Assembly (NCBI RefSeq): GCF_017432245.1
Contig: NZ_JAFRJO010000058.1
Coordinates: 1 to 41,414 of the forward strand
Reading direction: 5' to 3'
Length of the DNA: 41,414 nucleotides
Source: Methanobrevibacter sp.
GTDB taxonomy: Archaea > Methanobacteriota > Methanobacteria > Methanobacteriales > Methanobacteriaceae
Shown here: positions 16,156-23,757 of the stretch, piece after piece
Layout: every line of letters starts with the position of its first letter
Position numbering within the stretch: position 1 is the stretch's first letter
Program-made: the position numbers and the translations under genes
Notes under the pieces: generated by a model
What the model was told of the DNA's origin: nothing
Database searches by the model: none
The model's input: only the letters and a program-made list of their open reading frames with translations

Positions 16156-18741
16156 CTAAAATAAAGGATCTTTAACTCTAGCAATTCTAAATGAATTTAA
16201 TATAACTACTAAAGTTAAACCCAAGTCACCTATACCTACAGACATCATCAATGTAATTAAACCTAATATTGCAAGGATTACAAAGAGAGCCTTTACGAAA
16301 ATGGATAGTGAAATATTTTGTTTAATAATATTCATTGTCTTTTGGCTTAAACTGAATAGGTAAGGCAACTTACTGATATCATCTTGCATTAGAGCAACAT
16401 CAGCGGTTTCAATAGCTACATCTGAACCTGCCGCACCCATTGCAATACCGATGTTTGCACGTGCCAATGCTGGCGCATCGTTGATACCGTCACCAACCAT
16501 AGCCACATCACCAAACTTGTTTCTAATGGTATCGAGAATATTTAGCTTATCTTCAGGCAAAAGATTGGAGTAAACATAATCAAGACCTATTTCATCAGCC
16601 ACCTTATTTGCAGCGATCTTATTGTCACCAGTTAACATTATTGTTTTTACACCTTGGTCCTTAAGGTCCTTGATTACATCAGGAGCATTTTCACGAATCT
16701 TATCAACAACAGTTAAGCTTGCAATAACTCCTTCCTCATCACCAATGAAGACGACTGTCTTACCTTCTGCAGAGAACTGGTTGATTTCCTCTTGGGAAAT
16801 GTTAAACTCACTGCCTTCAATTAAAGACTCATTTGCAGCATAGAATTGTTTTCCTTCAACATTAGCGATAATGCCTTTACCAGGAACATTCTTAAAGTCT
16901 TCAATTTCCTCAAACTCAATATCATTAGATGTAGCATAATTAACAATTGCATTTGCTATAGGGTGAGATGAGTTGTTTTCCAATGAAGCAGCAATTCTGA
17001 CAATTTCCTCTTCGGTATAATTATCATTCAATACATTGATGTCACTCAATTCAAGTTTTCCTTCAGTTAAAGTACCTGTTTTATCGAAGATTACCGCTTT
17101 AACATTACGCATTTCCTCTACATAGGTACTTCCCTTAATGAGCACACCTTTTTTGGTAGCGGAAGTGATTGCAGATACCATACCTATTGGAGTGGAAATC
17201 AAGAATGCACAAGGACATGAAATTACCATGATTGAAAGTGCCTTGTAAACCCAGTCAACAAGGTTTTGGCCAAAGAGCAATGGAGGTACGAATGCTACAC
17301 AAGCGGCAATTACAATCATCAATGGAGTGTAATACTTGGAAATACGCTCTACCAAAGTTTCAGTGTTTGATCTGTTCAATTGAGACCTTTTAACAAGTGT
17401 TACGATTTTGGAAATAACTGAGTCCTTAGCTTCTTTTGTTACAACCATTTCCAAATAACCGTCTTCATTAACGGTACCTGAAAAGACTTCATCTCCAACA
17501 GTCTTGGTTACAGGAAGGCTTTCACCAGTAATGGATGCCTGATTGATTGAAGAGATACCTGAAACGATATTTCCATCTAAAGGAACTTTGTCTCCAGGTC
17601 TGATAACTACGATTTCACCAATTTTAACATCATCGACATTACGAACTTCTTCTCCACCTTCAACTTTAACTCTTGCGGTTTCAGGAGCTAATTCAACCAA
17701 TGACTTGATGGAACGTTTTGCTCTGAATTCAGCAAGGTCTTCCAGGAACTCAGCTATGTAGTAAAGCAAAGTTACAGCTGCACCTTCTTCACCGTGACCG
17801 ATGATGAATGAAGCGATACAAGCGATTACTACAAGAAGTGCAGGACCGACTGTATGACGTTTGACAAGTGAGTTGTATGCAAGGACAGCGATTTCATAAC
17901 CTGCTATAAGAGCACCAAACATATAAATGAGGGTTACAATTGTAGGGCTGAAGGACATGTATTCAAGAATATGGCCTGCAATGAATAGGATACCGCTTGA
18001 AACCATGATTTGAATAGGTCTGTTGTAAATGAGCGGTTTTCCTTCTGCAAGAAGTTCTCCATCCCCATGGCTGTGGTCATGTCCATGGCTATGTCCGTGG
18101 TCATGGTCGTGATCATCATCTGCACAATCAGGACAAGCGCAAAGTGAAAAATCATCTAAATCATCATCACAGCCACAGCTATCTCCATGATCGTGGTCGT
18201 GATCATGGTGATGGTCATGTCCATGATCATGCTCATGGTCGTGACTATGTTCATGTTCATGCTCGTGACCGTGGTCATGTCCATGATCATGCTCATGTTC
18301 ATGGTCGTGATCATGCTCATGATGATGCTCCTCCTCATGACTGTGCTCATGGTCATGATGGTCATGATGGTCATGACTGTGACCGTGGTCATGTCCATGA
18401 TCATGCTCATGATGGTCATGATGGTCATGACTGTGACCGTGGTCATGTCCGTGGTCGTGATCATGATCATGATCATGGTCGTAATCTGGGTCATCTGCAC
18501 AATCTGGGCATGCACAAAGACTTACATCAACATCTTCACTGTAATCTATCTCTTCTCTATGATCAAAAACACTTAAATCAGTGCTTTCTTGAAAATCCTT
18601 TAATAACTGCTTTTTATAATGCTCTTCATTCAAACATTTTTCATCTTTGCAGTCAGGATCAAAACAAATATAATTGTAATGGGCAGGATTGAAACATTCC
18701 TCTTCATTACAATCTGGATCATAACATCTGTTTTCTACCAT
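16156..18741 (-). CDS. P1B-type Zn/Cd-exporting ATPase with Cys/His-rich N-terminus
   Basis: A membrane metal exporter of 861 residues. The core (from about residue 228) has transmembrane CPC (about 508), TGES, phosphorylation DKTGT (about 549), SSHPIA, GDGINDAPAL, and the terminal GDLGLTLVVILNSFR typical of Zn/Cd/Pb pumps. The usual HMA domain is absent. Instead, residues 6-42 carry two back-to-back C-x4-C-x4-C-x4-H modules (CYDPDC..., CFDPDC...), two CACPDC motifs (Cys76-81 and near residue 205), and over 100 residues of His-Asp/Gly-His repeats (about 85-225). ATG 18741 has an AAGGTG site. The arsR-type regulator gene lies 82 bases upstream on the same strand, so the two probably form a metal-induced operon. 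The core is certain; the exact metal is inferred. Confidence 0.93.
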   Translation of the reverse strand: MVENRCYDPDCNEEECFNPAHYNYICFDPDCKDEKCLNEEHYKKQLLKDFQESTDLSVFDHREEIDYSEDVDVSLCACPDCADDPDYDHDHDHDHDHGHDHGHSHDHHDHHEHDHGHDHGHSHDHHDHHDHEHSHEEEHHHEHDHDHEHEHDHGHDHGHEHEHEHSHDHEHDHGHDHHHDHDHDHGDSCGCDDDLDDFSLCACPDCADDDHDHDHGHSHGHDHSHGDGELLAEGKPLIYNRPIQIMVSSGILFIAGHILEYMSFSPTIVTLIYMFGALIAGYEIAVLAYNSLVKRHTVGPALLVVIACIASFIIGHGEEGAAVTLLYYIAEFLEDLAEFRAKRSIKSLVELAPETARVKVEGGEEVRNVDDVKIGEIVVIRPGDKVPLDGNIVSGISSINQASITGESLPVTKTVGDEVFSGTVNEDGYLEMVVTKEAKDSVISKIVTLVKRSQLNRSNTETLVERISKYYTPLMIVIAACVAFVPPLLFGQNLVDWVYKALSIMVISCPCAFLISTPIGMVSAITSATKKGVLIKGSTYVEEMRNVKAVIFDKTGTLTEGKLELSDINVLNDNYTEEEIVRIAASLENNSSHPIANAIVNYATSNDIEFEEIEDFKNVPGKGIIANVEGKQFYAANESLIEGSEFNISQEEINQFSAEGKTVVFIGDEEGVIASLTVVDKIRENAPDVIKDLKDQGVKTIMLTGDNKIAANKVADEIGLDYVYSNLLPEDKLNILDTIRNKFGDVAMVGDGINDAPALARANIGIAMGAAGSDVAIETADVALMQDDISKLPYLFSLSQKTMNIIKQNISLSIFVKALFVILAILGLITLMMSVGIGDLGLTLVVILNSFRIARVKDPLF
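18058..18485. repeat. Imperfect tandem repeats encoding the His-rich region
   Basis: Degenerate repeats of CATG/CATGGTC/CATGATCATG type, with longer duplicated blocks (the GACCGTGGTCATGTCC block recurs several times). They encode the His-Asp and His-Gly runs of the metal ATPase. Such arrays expand and contract by slippage, so the length of the His-rich region probably varies among strains (inference). Confidence 0.85.
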
Positions 18742-18823
18742 ATTGACACCTTAATAATTAAATAATAATTAAAATTATATCTTTCATAAATTTCTAACAT
18801 TTAAGAATAACCAAAAGCTTGAA

Positions 18824-19210
18824 TTATTCATTCAAGTGTTCCAAACCCATCTTGTAAATCATTTCAACATGAAGGTCAGTTAATGAATATCTTGCTTGCT
18901 TTCCTTCTTTCTCGAATTTAACAATATTATGTGCTCTCAATATCCTTAATTGATTGGAAACTGCATTTTGATTCAATCCCAATGCTTCACAGATATCGCA
19001 TACACATAAATCTTCATAGCTCAAAAGAGAAATTATCTTAAGCCTTGTTGGATTTCCAAAAATCTTAAAGAACTCTGAAAGGTCAGAATACTCATCATCA
19101 TCTAAAACATGCTTTTTTGCTCTTTCTATTGAATCTTCATGAGGATGATATATTTCACACACATCATCTTTTTGATTACTTTCTTTATTTTGTGAATTTT
19201 GATTTTGCAT
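18824..19210 (-). CDS. ArsR/SmtB-family metal-sensing repressor
   Basis: A winged-helix metalloregulator of 128 residues. The core FFKIFGNPTRLKIISLL is followed by LCVCDICEALGLNQNAVSNQLRILR, where the two Cys of the CVC motif and a nearby Cys form an alpha3-type metal site as in CadC/ArsR. The N-terminal extension CEIYHPHED could supply further ligands, as in CadC-type alpha3N sites. I start it at the ATG at 19210 because AAGGTG lies six bases upstream; the frame extends to 19267 but without a site. A perfect 22-bp palindrome just upstream of its TATA box (19265-19286) is the likely operator. The target gene is the adjacent P-type ATPase. Confidence 0.92.
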   Translation of the reverse strand: MQNQNSQNKESNQKDDVCEIYHPHEDSIERAKKHVLDDDEYSDLSEFFKIFGNPTRLKIISLLSYEDLCVCDICEALGLNQNAVSNQLRILRAHNIVKFEKEGKQARYSLTDLHVEMIYKMGLEHLNE

Positions 19211-19250
19211 TTGGAACACCTTTTTATAATAATATTTTGTCACATCAATA

Positions 19251-19286
19251 TATTTAAATGTTTTCATATCATGATATTATGATATG
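19251..19286 (-). promoter_or_regulatory. Operator/promoter of the arsR-ATPase operon
   Basis: CATATCAT-GATATT-ATGATATG (19265-19286) is a perfect inverted repeat with 8-bp arms, like ArsR/SmtB operators (12-2-12-type A+T palindromes). A TATA-like TTTAAATA lies at about 19251-19258 on the minus strand, followed by the AAGGTG and ATG of the regulator gene. Binding would cover the TFB/TBP entry site. No second copy was seen in front of the ATPase gene. Confidence 0.7.
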
Positions 19287-19362
19287 TTATTAAAAAAAGT
19301 AAGAAAATAAGAGAAAAAGTAATAAAAAAATAGAAAATAAAAAAAGGTAAATTAGAATTTAA

Positions 19363-19542
19363 CTATAGGAATAAACGTAAAACAAAGAATGGACCTATAG
19401 CTGCTAGTAGGAAAAGACCTATCCCTAAAGCAGTAATGTGCTTTTGTTCATCCATTATTCCATTAATGATTAATAAAATGCTGAAAAATCCTATTATTAA
19501 AGGTAAGATATGAGAAAATATAATAATAAATCCATTTGCCAT
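19363..19542 (-). CDS. Small two-helix membrane protein, 59 residues
   Basis: Not recognised. The frame ATG 19542 to TAG 19363 encodes MANGFIIIFSHILPLIIG and on to FFVLRLFL. It has two hydrophobic segments (about residues 4-28 and 40-58) joined by a polar MDEQKHITA turn. A GTGAT site lies five bases before the ATG, and the codon composition matches a membrane protein. It lies between the hisAF-like gene and arsR on the same strand and has no other ORF over it. Too short for standard ORF cut-offs. It may be a small subunit or chaperone of a membrane complex, but nothing identifies the partner. Confidence 0.6.
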   Translation of the reverse strand: MANGFIIIFSHILPLIIGFFSILLIINGIMDEQKHITALGIGLFLLAAIGPFFVLRLFL

Positions 19543-19645
19543 TATATCACAATAATCATTTTTTACAATTATATAATAATTTATTTCATTTAATATTTAA
19601 ATTTAAGCAGAAAAAATAGCTAAAAATTAAAGATTAAAAAAAGAA

Positions 19646-20341
19646 TCAGAAATTGTTAATATTTATTTCCCCTTTATGCAAAGCAGTTCCAACCAAAGCC
19701 TTTTTGATTCCCATTTCATTGATTAAAGGAATCTCATCTTTAGTGATTCCACCGCCTAAGATTATTTTGTCCTTGAATTCATCAAACTTGTCAAGTAGTT
19801 CCTTGTTGAATCCAGCTTCTGTTCCAACTGAAGAGATATCAAGCAAGATTATTTCATTTGGATCAATTCTTCTTAAAACTTCCTTGAACCCTTCCAAATT
19901 CAAATCCATATTCTTAGTGTACAATTCATTGTTCTTTACATCCACACTTACAATGATTCTTTCCTTTGGATACTTATCAAAGATCTTTTCAAGCTCTTCA
20001 ATTGATTCTAAGGTTTCAGTGGCTACAATGATTTTATAAGCGAAATCAAGCATGAACTCAAATGTCTCTAAATTGTCTACACCTACATCCACAATAACAG
20101 GCAAAATGGTATTGACTTCCTTAATCTTATAGATATTATGATTTCCATTTCTTTCAATAAGGTCCAAATCAGCTATATACATCTCTTTTGCATTAGCCCT
20201 TTTTAATGAGTTGGCTATTTCCACAGGATCAGATGAAGATGCATAAATGGTTTGTAAAGGAGTGTAAGTGTCTCTATTACCGCTTTTACCGGATACAGCA
20301 ACAGAATTCATTAAATCTAAAACAGGAATAATCTCTAACAT
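19646..20341 (-). CDS. HisA/HisF-related (beta-alpha)8-barrel protein
   Basis: 231 residues. The pattern of phosphate-binding loops is that of the HisA/HisF family: IIPVLDLMNSVAVSGKSGNR at the N-terminus, then DVGVDN, ILLDISSVGTE, and LGGGITKDEI with LVGTALHKG. However, the HisA catalytic Asp/Thr context differs, and methanogens carry true hisA and hisF elsewhere. It fits the archaeal HisA/HisF-related group of unknown reaction. ATG 20341 is preceded by GGTGA. It is on the same strand as the DtxR-FeoA gene, 38 bases downstream of it, so it may belong to the same transcript, but a link to iron is not evident. Confidence 0.85.
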   Translation of the reverse strand: MLEIIPVLDLMNSVAVSGKSGNRDTYTPLQTIYASSSDPVEIANSLKRANAKEMYIADLDLIERNGNHNIYKIKEVNTILPVIVDVGVDNLETFEFMLDFAYKIIVATETLESIEELEKIFDKYPKERIIVSVDVKNNELYTKNMDLNLEGFKEVLRRIDPNEIILLDISSVGTEAGFNKELLDKFDEFKDKIILGGGITKDEIPLINEMGIKKALVGTALHKGEININNF

Positions 20342-20379
20342 ATTTTCACCATAAGTACCATATTTTTGATAATTATAAA

Positions 20380-21003
20380 TTATTCATCTAATTTTATAAA
20401 TATTTCGTTAGCCAATTCCTTGTCAACAGCAAGTTGAGTGTTTCCCAATTGGAACACATAATTAGGGAATTTTTGGATTAAACAGATTTTAGAACCTGGA
20501 ATAAGTCCTAAATTCATGATTTTTCTCAATTTACGAGCATCTTCTGTTTTGATATGGGAAACTTCACCTGATTCTCCACTGTGACATGATACTAAAGGCA
20601 CTGAATATTCGTTTCCTAAATCCTTATCCTCCTCTCCTTTTGGGATTGGATTGTTGTGAGGACAATTTTCAGGGTTTCCCAATATTCTGCAGATATTGTC
20701 TTCAACCTCTTCACTCATTACATGCTCAATCTGGTCAGCCAATTCCTCCATTTCATCCATATCAGCTAAAAACAAGTCTGCTACAACCTTTTCTGCAATC
20801 CTATGTTTTCTAACCAATGACCTTCCCAAACGTTCCCCTTCTTCAGTCAAGTTAACAAAGCCATCATCGATTTTAACATATTCCTTTTTAGCCAATAATT
20901 CAATATCATCACTATCAAATTCATCAATGACCAATTTCTCTTCCTTTTCAAATTCTCTAACCCAAATATCACGCAAATAATGTTCTATTTCCCTTTTTTC
21001 CAT
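20380..21003 (-). CDS. DtxR-like metal-responsive protein with FeoA (SH3-like) C-terminus
   Basis: 207 residues from the ATG at 21003 (site GGTGT). Residues about 45-115 match the DtxR wing and dimerisation region (NLTEEGERLGRSLVRKHRIAEKVV, then IEHVMSEEVEDNICRILGNPENCP and NPIP). Residues about 130-205 form a FeoA/SH3-like domain (KIMNLGLIPGSKICLIQKFPNYVFQLGNTQLAVDKELA). Two oddities are seen. The segment from the first helix (YLRDIW) to the wing is about nine residues shorter than in DtxR/MntR and lacks a clear recognition helix. The primary-site Cys of DtxR (CRWEH) is Asp here (DQIEH), and the His98 position is Glu. It follows feoB and the Cys-rich gene on the same strand. It may be a metal-sensing regulator or a FeoA-like partner of FeoB. 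Confidence 0.85.
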   Translation of the reverse strand: MEKREIEHYLRDIWVREFEKEEKLVIDEFDSDDIELLAKKEYVKIDDGFVNLTEEGERLGRSLVRKHRIAEKVVADLFLADMDEMEELADQIEHVMSEEVEDNICRILGNPENCPHNNPIPKGEEDKDLGNEYSVPLVSCHSGESGEVSHIKTEDARKLRKIMNLGLIPGSKICLIQKFPNYVFQLGNTQLAVDKELANEIFIKLDE

Positions 21004-21013
21004 TTTTAACACC

Positions 21014-21102
21014 AAAATTGTTAGAAACTATTTAAATCATGCTTTTAATCTTTTAAACACTAAAATTATTAGAAACTATTTAATCATGCTCTTAATCTTT
21101 CT
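21014..21102. repeat. Tandem duplication of the end of the Cys-rich gene
   Basis: A 40-nt segment, with AGAAACTATTTAA in its middle, occurs at 21014-21054 and again at 21062-21102 with few differences (period 47-48). On the minus strand the copy at 21062-21102 contains the last codons and stop of the Cys-rich gene. The second copy lies in the spacer and carries the ribosome binding site of the DtxR gene. Confidence 0.85.
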
Positions 21103-21285
21103 AAAACTGTCTTCCATAAACTTATATGATTTAGACTCTGGCAGAATCTCATATCCGCAATTTGGACATTTTACTGTTTTGCAATTAATAGGGCATGAAT
21201 CACAACTAATTCCATCACACTTTTGAAATGTGAAACCGCAGAATTCACATTTGATTATTTGGTCTTTTATCTTATTTTCATCCAT
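21076..21285 (-). CDS. Eight-cysteine mini-protein between feoB and dtxR-feoA
   Basis: 69 residues with eight Cys: C13-x2-C16, C23, C28-x2-C31, C35, and C40-x2-C43, the last three groups in CDGISCDSCPINC and CPNCGYE. This is enough for two zinc sites or one Fe-S cluster plus zinc. There is no signal or membrane helix, and the C-terminus is basic and helical. It lies 41 bases after feoB and 72 before the DtxR gene on the same strand, suggesting a part in ferrous iron handling such as an iron chaperone or a FeoC-like regulator. It is not homologous by eye to FeoC or to the FeoB-associated Cys-rich membrane protein. ATG 21285 is preceded by GGGG. Confidence 0.8.
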   Translation of the reverse strand: MDENKIKDQIIKCEFCGFTFQKCDGISCDSCPINCKTVKCPNCGYEILPESKSYKFMEDSFRKIKSMIK

Positions 21286-21326
21286 TTCAAAACCCCATCA
21301 ATATTAAACGATTAAATCCTTAAAAA

Positions 21327-23354
21327 TTATAAAACCACATGTAAACTAGTTAAAATTAGGTTTACTATAAAACCCATTGTAAATGCAAGTACTATGCTCA
21401 TTACAGCAATCAAACCAGCTAATTTCACTCCTCTTTCCTTTATCATAATCATCAATTGAGCCACACAAGGCAAGAATAAAGTCAATGTGACAGATGCAAC
21501 AAGCAATTGAACTCCTGTCAATTGATTTTGAATTGTCATAAGTCCTGCTGCACCAAAGTCTCTTCTAAAGAATCCAAGTACAAATGAAGAGCTTGTTGAT
21601 GTTGGAAGACCAATTGCATTTACTACAGGACTGATGCAAGCAATAATCCATTGGAAAATACCACATAAGTCAAGGGCCCAAATGATAACACTGATCAATA
21701 TGAAAATTGGAATCAATTCCTTGATATACATTACAAGACGTGTCCAAGTCTTTTTAATGATATGAGACAATTTAGGCCATCTTAAAGGAGGCAATTCCAT
21801 AAAGAAGCTTGGCTGTGCCCCTGGAACGAATCTTTTTGCAAGGAAACCTATTACAACAAAGTTGAATACAATTACAGCAAGCCAAATCCAGATGGATTTT
21901 GGACGTTGGGATAAAAGAGCCATAATAACTCCCAATTGAGCAGAACAAGGAATTGTAAGTGCCATAAGCATTGTAGCAATATTACGCTCCCTTCTTGTTT
22001 CCAATGTTCTTGTAACCATTGTTGCCATACTTCCACAGCCAACTGCAAGCACAAATGGAATTACACTTCTACCGCTCAAACCTATCTTTTTAAATCCATT
22101 ATCAACTAGCAAAGCAAGTCTTGGAAGGTACCCGCTGTCTTCAAGTATTGAAAATACTATAAAGAATAGAGATACAATTGGCAGGATGATACCGAAACCA
22201 TAGGTTAAACCAAGGGTGACAATACCGTATTCACCAACAAAAAGATTTTGGATCGGTACCCATGGAATGTATTGAACAACCACTGCAGTTACTGCAGGGT
22301 TAATGTACTGACCAAAGATTGTGTTTTCCAAGAAGTCTACAAGAATACCTGCTCCAAGCACTCCAACTATCAGATAAAGACCAAAGTAGAGTACACAGGC
22401 AAGTATGATTAGTCCATATATTGGGTGAATCATTATTCTGCTTAACTTTTCACCTAAACTATCCTTGTCTTGAACATTTATACTATCTATTGTTGTGTAA
22501 TTTGATTTGATGTGTTTAGCATAATCAGCAAGCCTAAGCTTAGTCAAATACTTGACTGGCTGATCAAATTTGGCTTTTTGAGCATCAATAACCTTTGATA
22601 AGACAGCATAATCCTCCTTTTCTTTTACAAGGTTTTCACTGTCTTCATCACCTTCAAGAAGAGAAACAGCCAAATATCTTTTAGAAACAGGATAAGTTTC
22701 ATTAATATTGTTTTTTATCTCAGAAATAGCTATTTCAATAGCCCTTCCATAATCTACATCCAACAATGTTTTTGATTCACTTAGTAACTGGTTTTCAATT
22801 GAATCATAGTTTACAATTGCATGCTTCAATTCATCCAATCCCCTGTTTTCTGCAGCTGCAGCCAAAACAATAGGGATTCCGAGGTCATGGGACAAGCTTT
22901 CAGCATCAATACTTGCTCCAATCTTTTCAAGCTCATCCATCATGTTTAAGACTAAGATAACATCTTTTCCCGCATCAATCAACTGCAATGTAAGGTCAAT
23001 TGACTTTTCAATGTTTTTAGCGTCAACTACATGAACCATCAGGTCAAACTGCCCATCCAATACTAATAATTTAGCTACTCTTTCCTCTTCTGTGATTGTA
23101 TTAAGATCATAAAGTCCTGGAGGGTCTGTAATATGGACTGTCTTGTTTTCATAGGTGAAATTACCTTCATCGATATCTACAGTAGTACCAGGATAATTGG
23201 AAACCATTGCAGTCATACCAGTCAATTTATTGAATGTTAAACTCTTCCCTACATTAGGACTTCCAATCAATAGAACATTCTTGTAGTATGAACTTTCTTT
23301 ATCGGTTGATTTTTCCTCATCTGAATTAAACTTAGAATTAGTGTCGTTCCCCAT
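21327..23354 (-). CDS. feoB: Ferrous iron transporter FeoB
   Basis: GTP-dependent Fe(II) uptake protein of 675 residues. The N-terminal G domain has G1 GSPNVGKS (about residues 31-38), G3 DPPGLYDL and G4 NMMD, then a GDI-like helical linker. The membrane part has the two Gate repeats and conserved Cys in VGCGSMATMVTRT and LPCVAQLMI. Standalone FeoA is absent; a FeoA domain is instead at the end of the DtxR-like protein encoded third in the operon. ATG 23354 has a GAAGGT site. A TATA box and a DtxR-type palindrome lie upstream (23477-23530), so it is probably repressed when iron is plentiful. Confidence 0.96.
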   Translation of the reverse strand: MGNDTNSKFNSDEEKSTDKESSYYKNVLLIGSPNVGKSLTFNKLTGMTAMVSNYPGTTVDIDEGNFTYENKTVHITDPPGLYDLNTITEEERVAKLLVLDGQFDLMVHVVDAKNIEKSIDLTLQLIDAGKDVILVLNMMDELEKIGASIDAESLSHDLGIPIVLAAAAENRGLDELKHAIVNYDSIENQLLSESKTLLDVDYGRAIEIAISEIKNNINETYPVSKRYLAVSLLEGDEDSENLVKEKEDYAVLSKVIDAQKAKFDQPVKYLTKLRLADYAKHIKSNYTTIDSINVQDKDSLGEKLSRIMIHPIYGLIILACVLYFGLYLIVGVLGAGILVDFLENTIFGQYINPAVTAVVVQYIPWVPIQNLFVGEYGIVTLGLTYGFGIILPIVSLFFIVFSILEDSGYLPRLALLVDNGFKKIGLSGRSVIPFVLAVGCGSMATMVTRTLETRRERNIATMLMALTIPCSAQLGVIMALLSQRPKSIWIWLAVIVFNFVVIGFLAKRFVPGAQPSFFMELPPLRWPKLSHIIKKTWTRLVMYIKELIPIFILISVIIWALDLCGIFQWIIACISPVVNAIGLPTSTSSSFVLGFFRRDFGAAGLMTIQNQLTGVQLLVASVTLTLFLPCVAQLMIMIKERGVKLAGLIAVMSIVLAFTMGFIVNLILTSLHVVL

Positions 23355-23476
23355 TTTACCTTCTCAATGACTGAATAAAAATATTAATTATATTCCTAAA
23401 ACTCTTATTTTAACCTTATATTTCAATTCAAGCTAATTATTTATCCTTTTTATAATTTACTTATTTAATAATGTAT

Positions 23477-23530
23477 TATATAAAAAAATTAGCCATAATC
23501 ATAGTTTAAATAAGAATTAGGTAAACCTAA
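23477..23530 (-). promoter_or_regulatory. feoB promoter with DtxR-type operator
   Basis: TTAGGT-AA-ACCTAA at 23517-23530 matches both half-sites of the DtxR/IdeR iron box (TTAGGTnAnnCTAA-like). TTTATATA (minus strand) follows at 23477-23484, predicting a transcription start near 23455 and a leader of about 100 nt for feoB. The operator lies 30 bases upstream of the TATA box, which would allow either repression or activation. Confidence 0.65.
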
Positions 23531-23757
23531 ATTATTATTTCGCTTATAAATTATATAAATATTTCTATAAGAAATATTACTTATTAATAAAAAAATAATA
23601 TTAAATTACAGAAAGAGCATTTTTAAGCAATGAAAATTAAGAAAAATAATACTTTCTAAAAATCTAAATTTAAAAAAATAATACTTTTAAGGTTGGAAAA
23701 GTTAAAAATAATTAAAAAATGTAAAAATTAAAAAATAAAAATTTAAAAAAGAGAATA
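23531..23757. other. A+T-rich spacer with perfect 21-bp palindrome
   Basis: This part of the feoB-tlyA spacer has no gene. At 23558-23578 lies a perfect inverted repeat, AATATTTCT-ATA-AGAAATATT, about 30 bases from the iron-box palindrome. It could be a second regulator site for feoB or a 3'-end element of tlyA. The rest is simple A+T sequence. Confidence 0.5.

Noticed and set aside
18144-18692. Long plus-strand frames of 129-182 codons opposite the metal ATPase
   Set aside because: They are the antisense of the His-rich repeat; residue composition (His, Asp or Val, Met runs) only mirrors the repeat, and there is no start signal.
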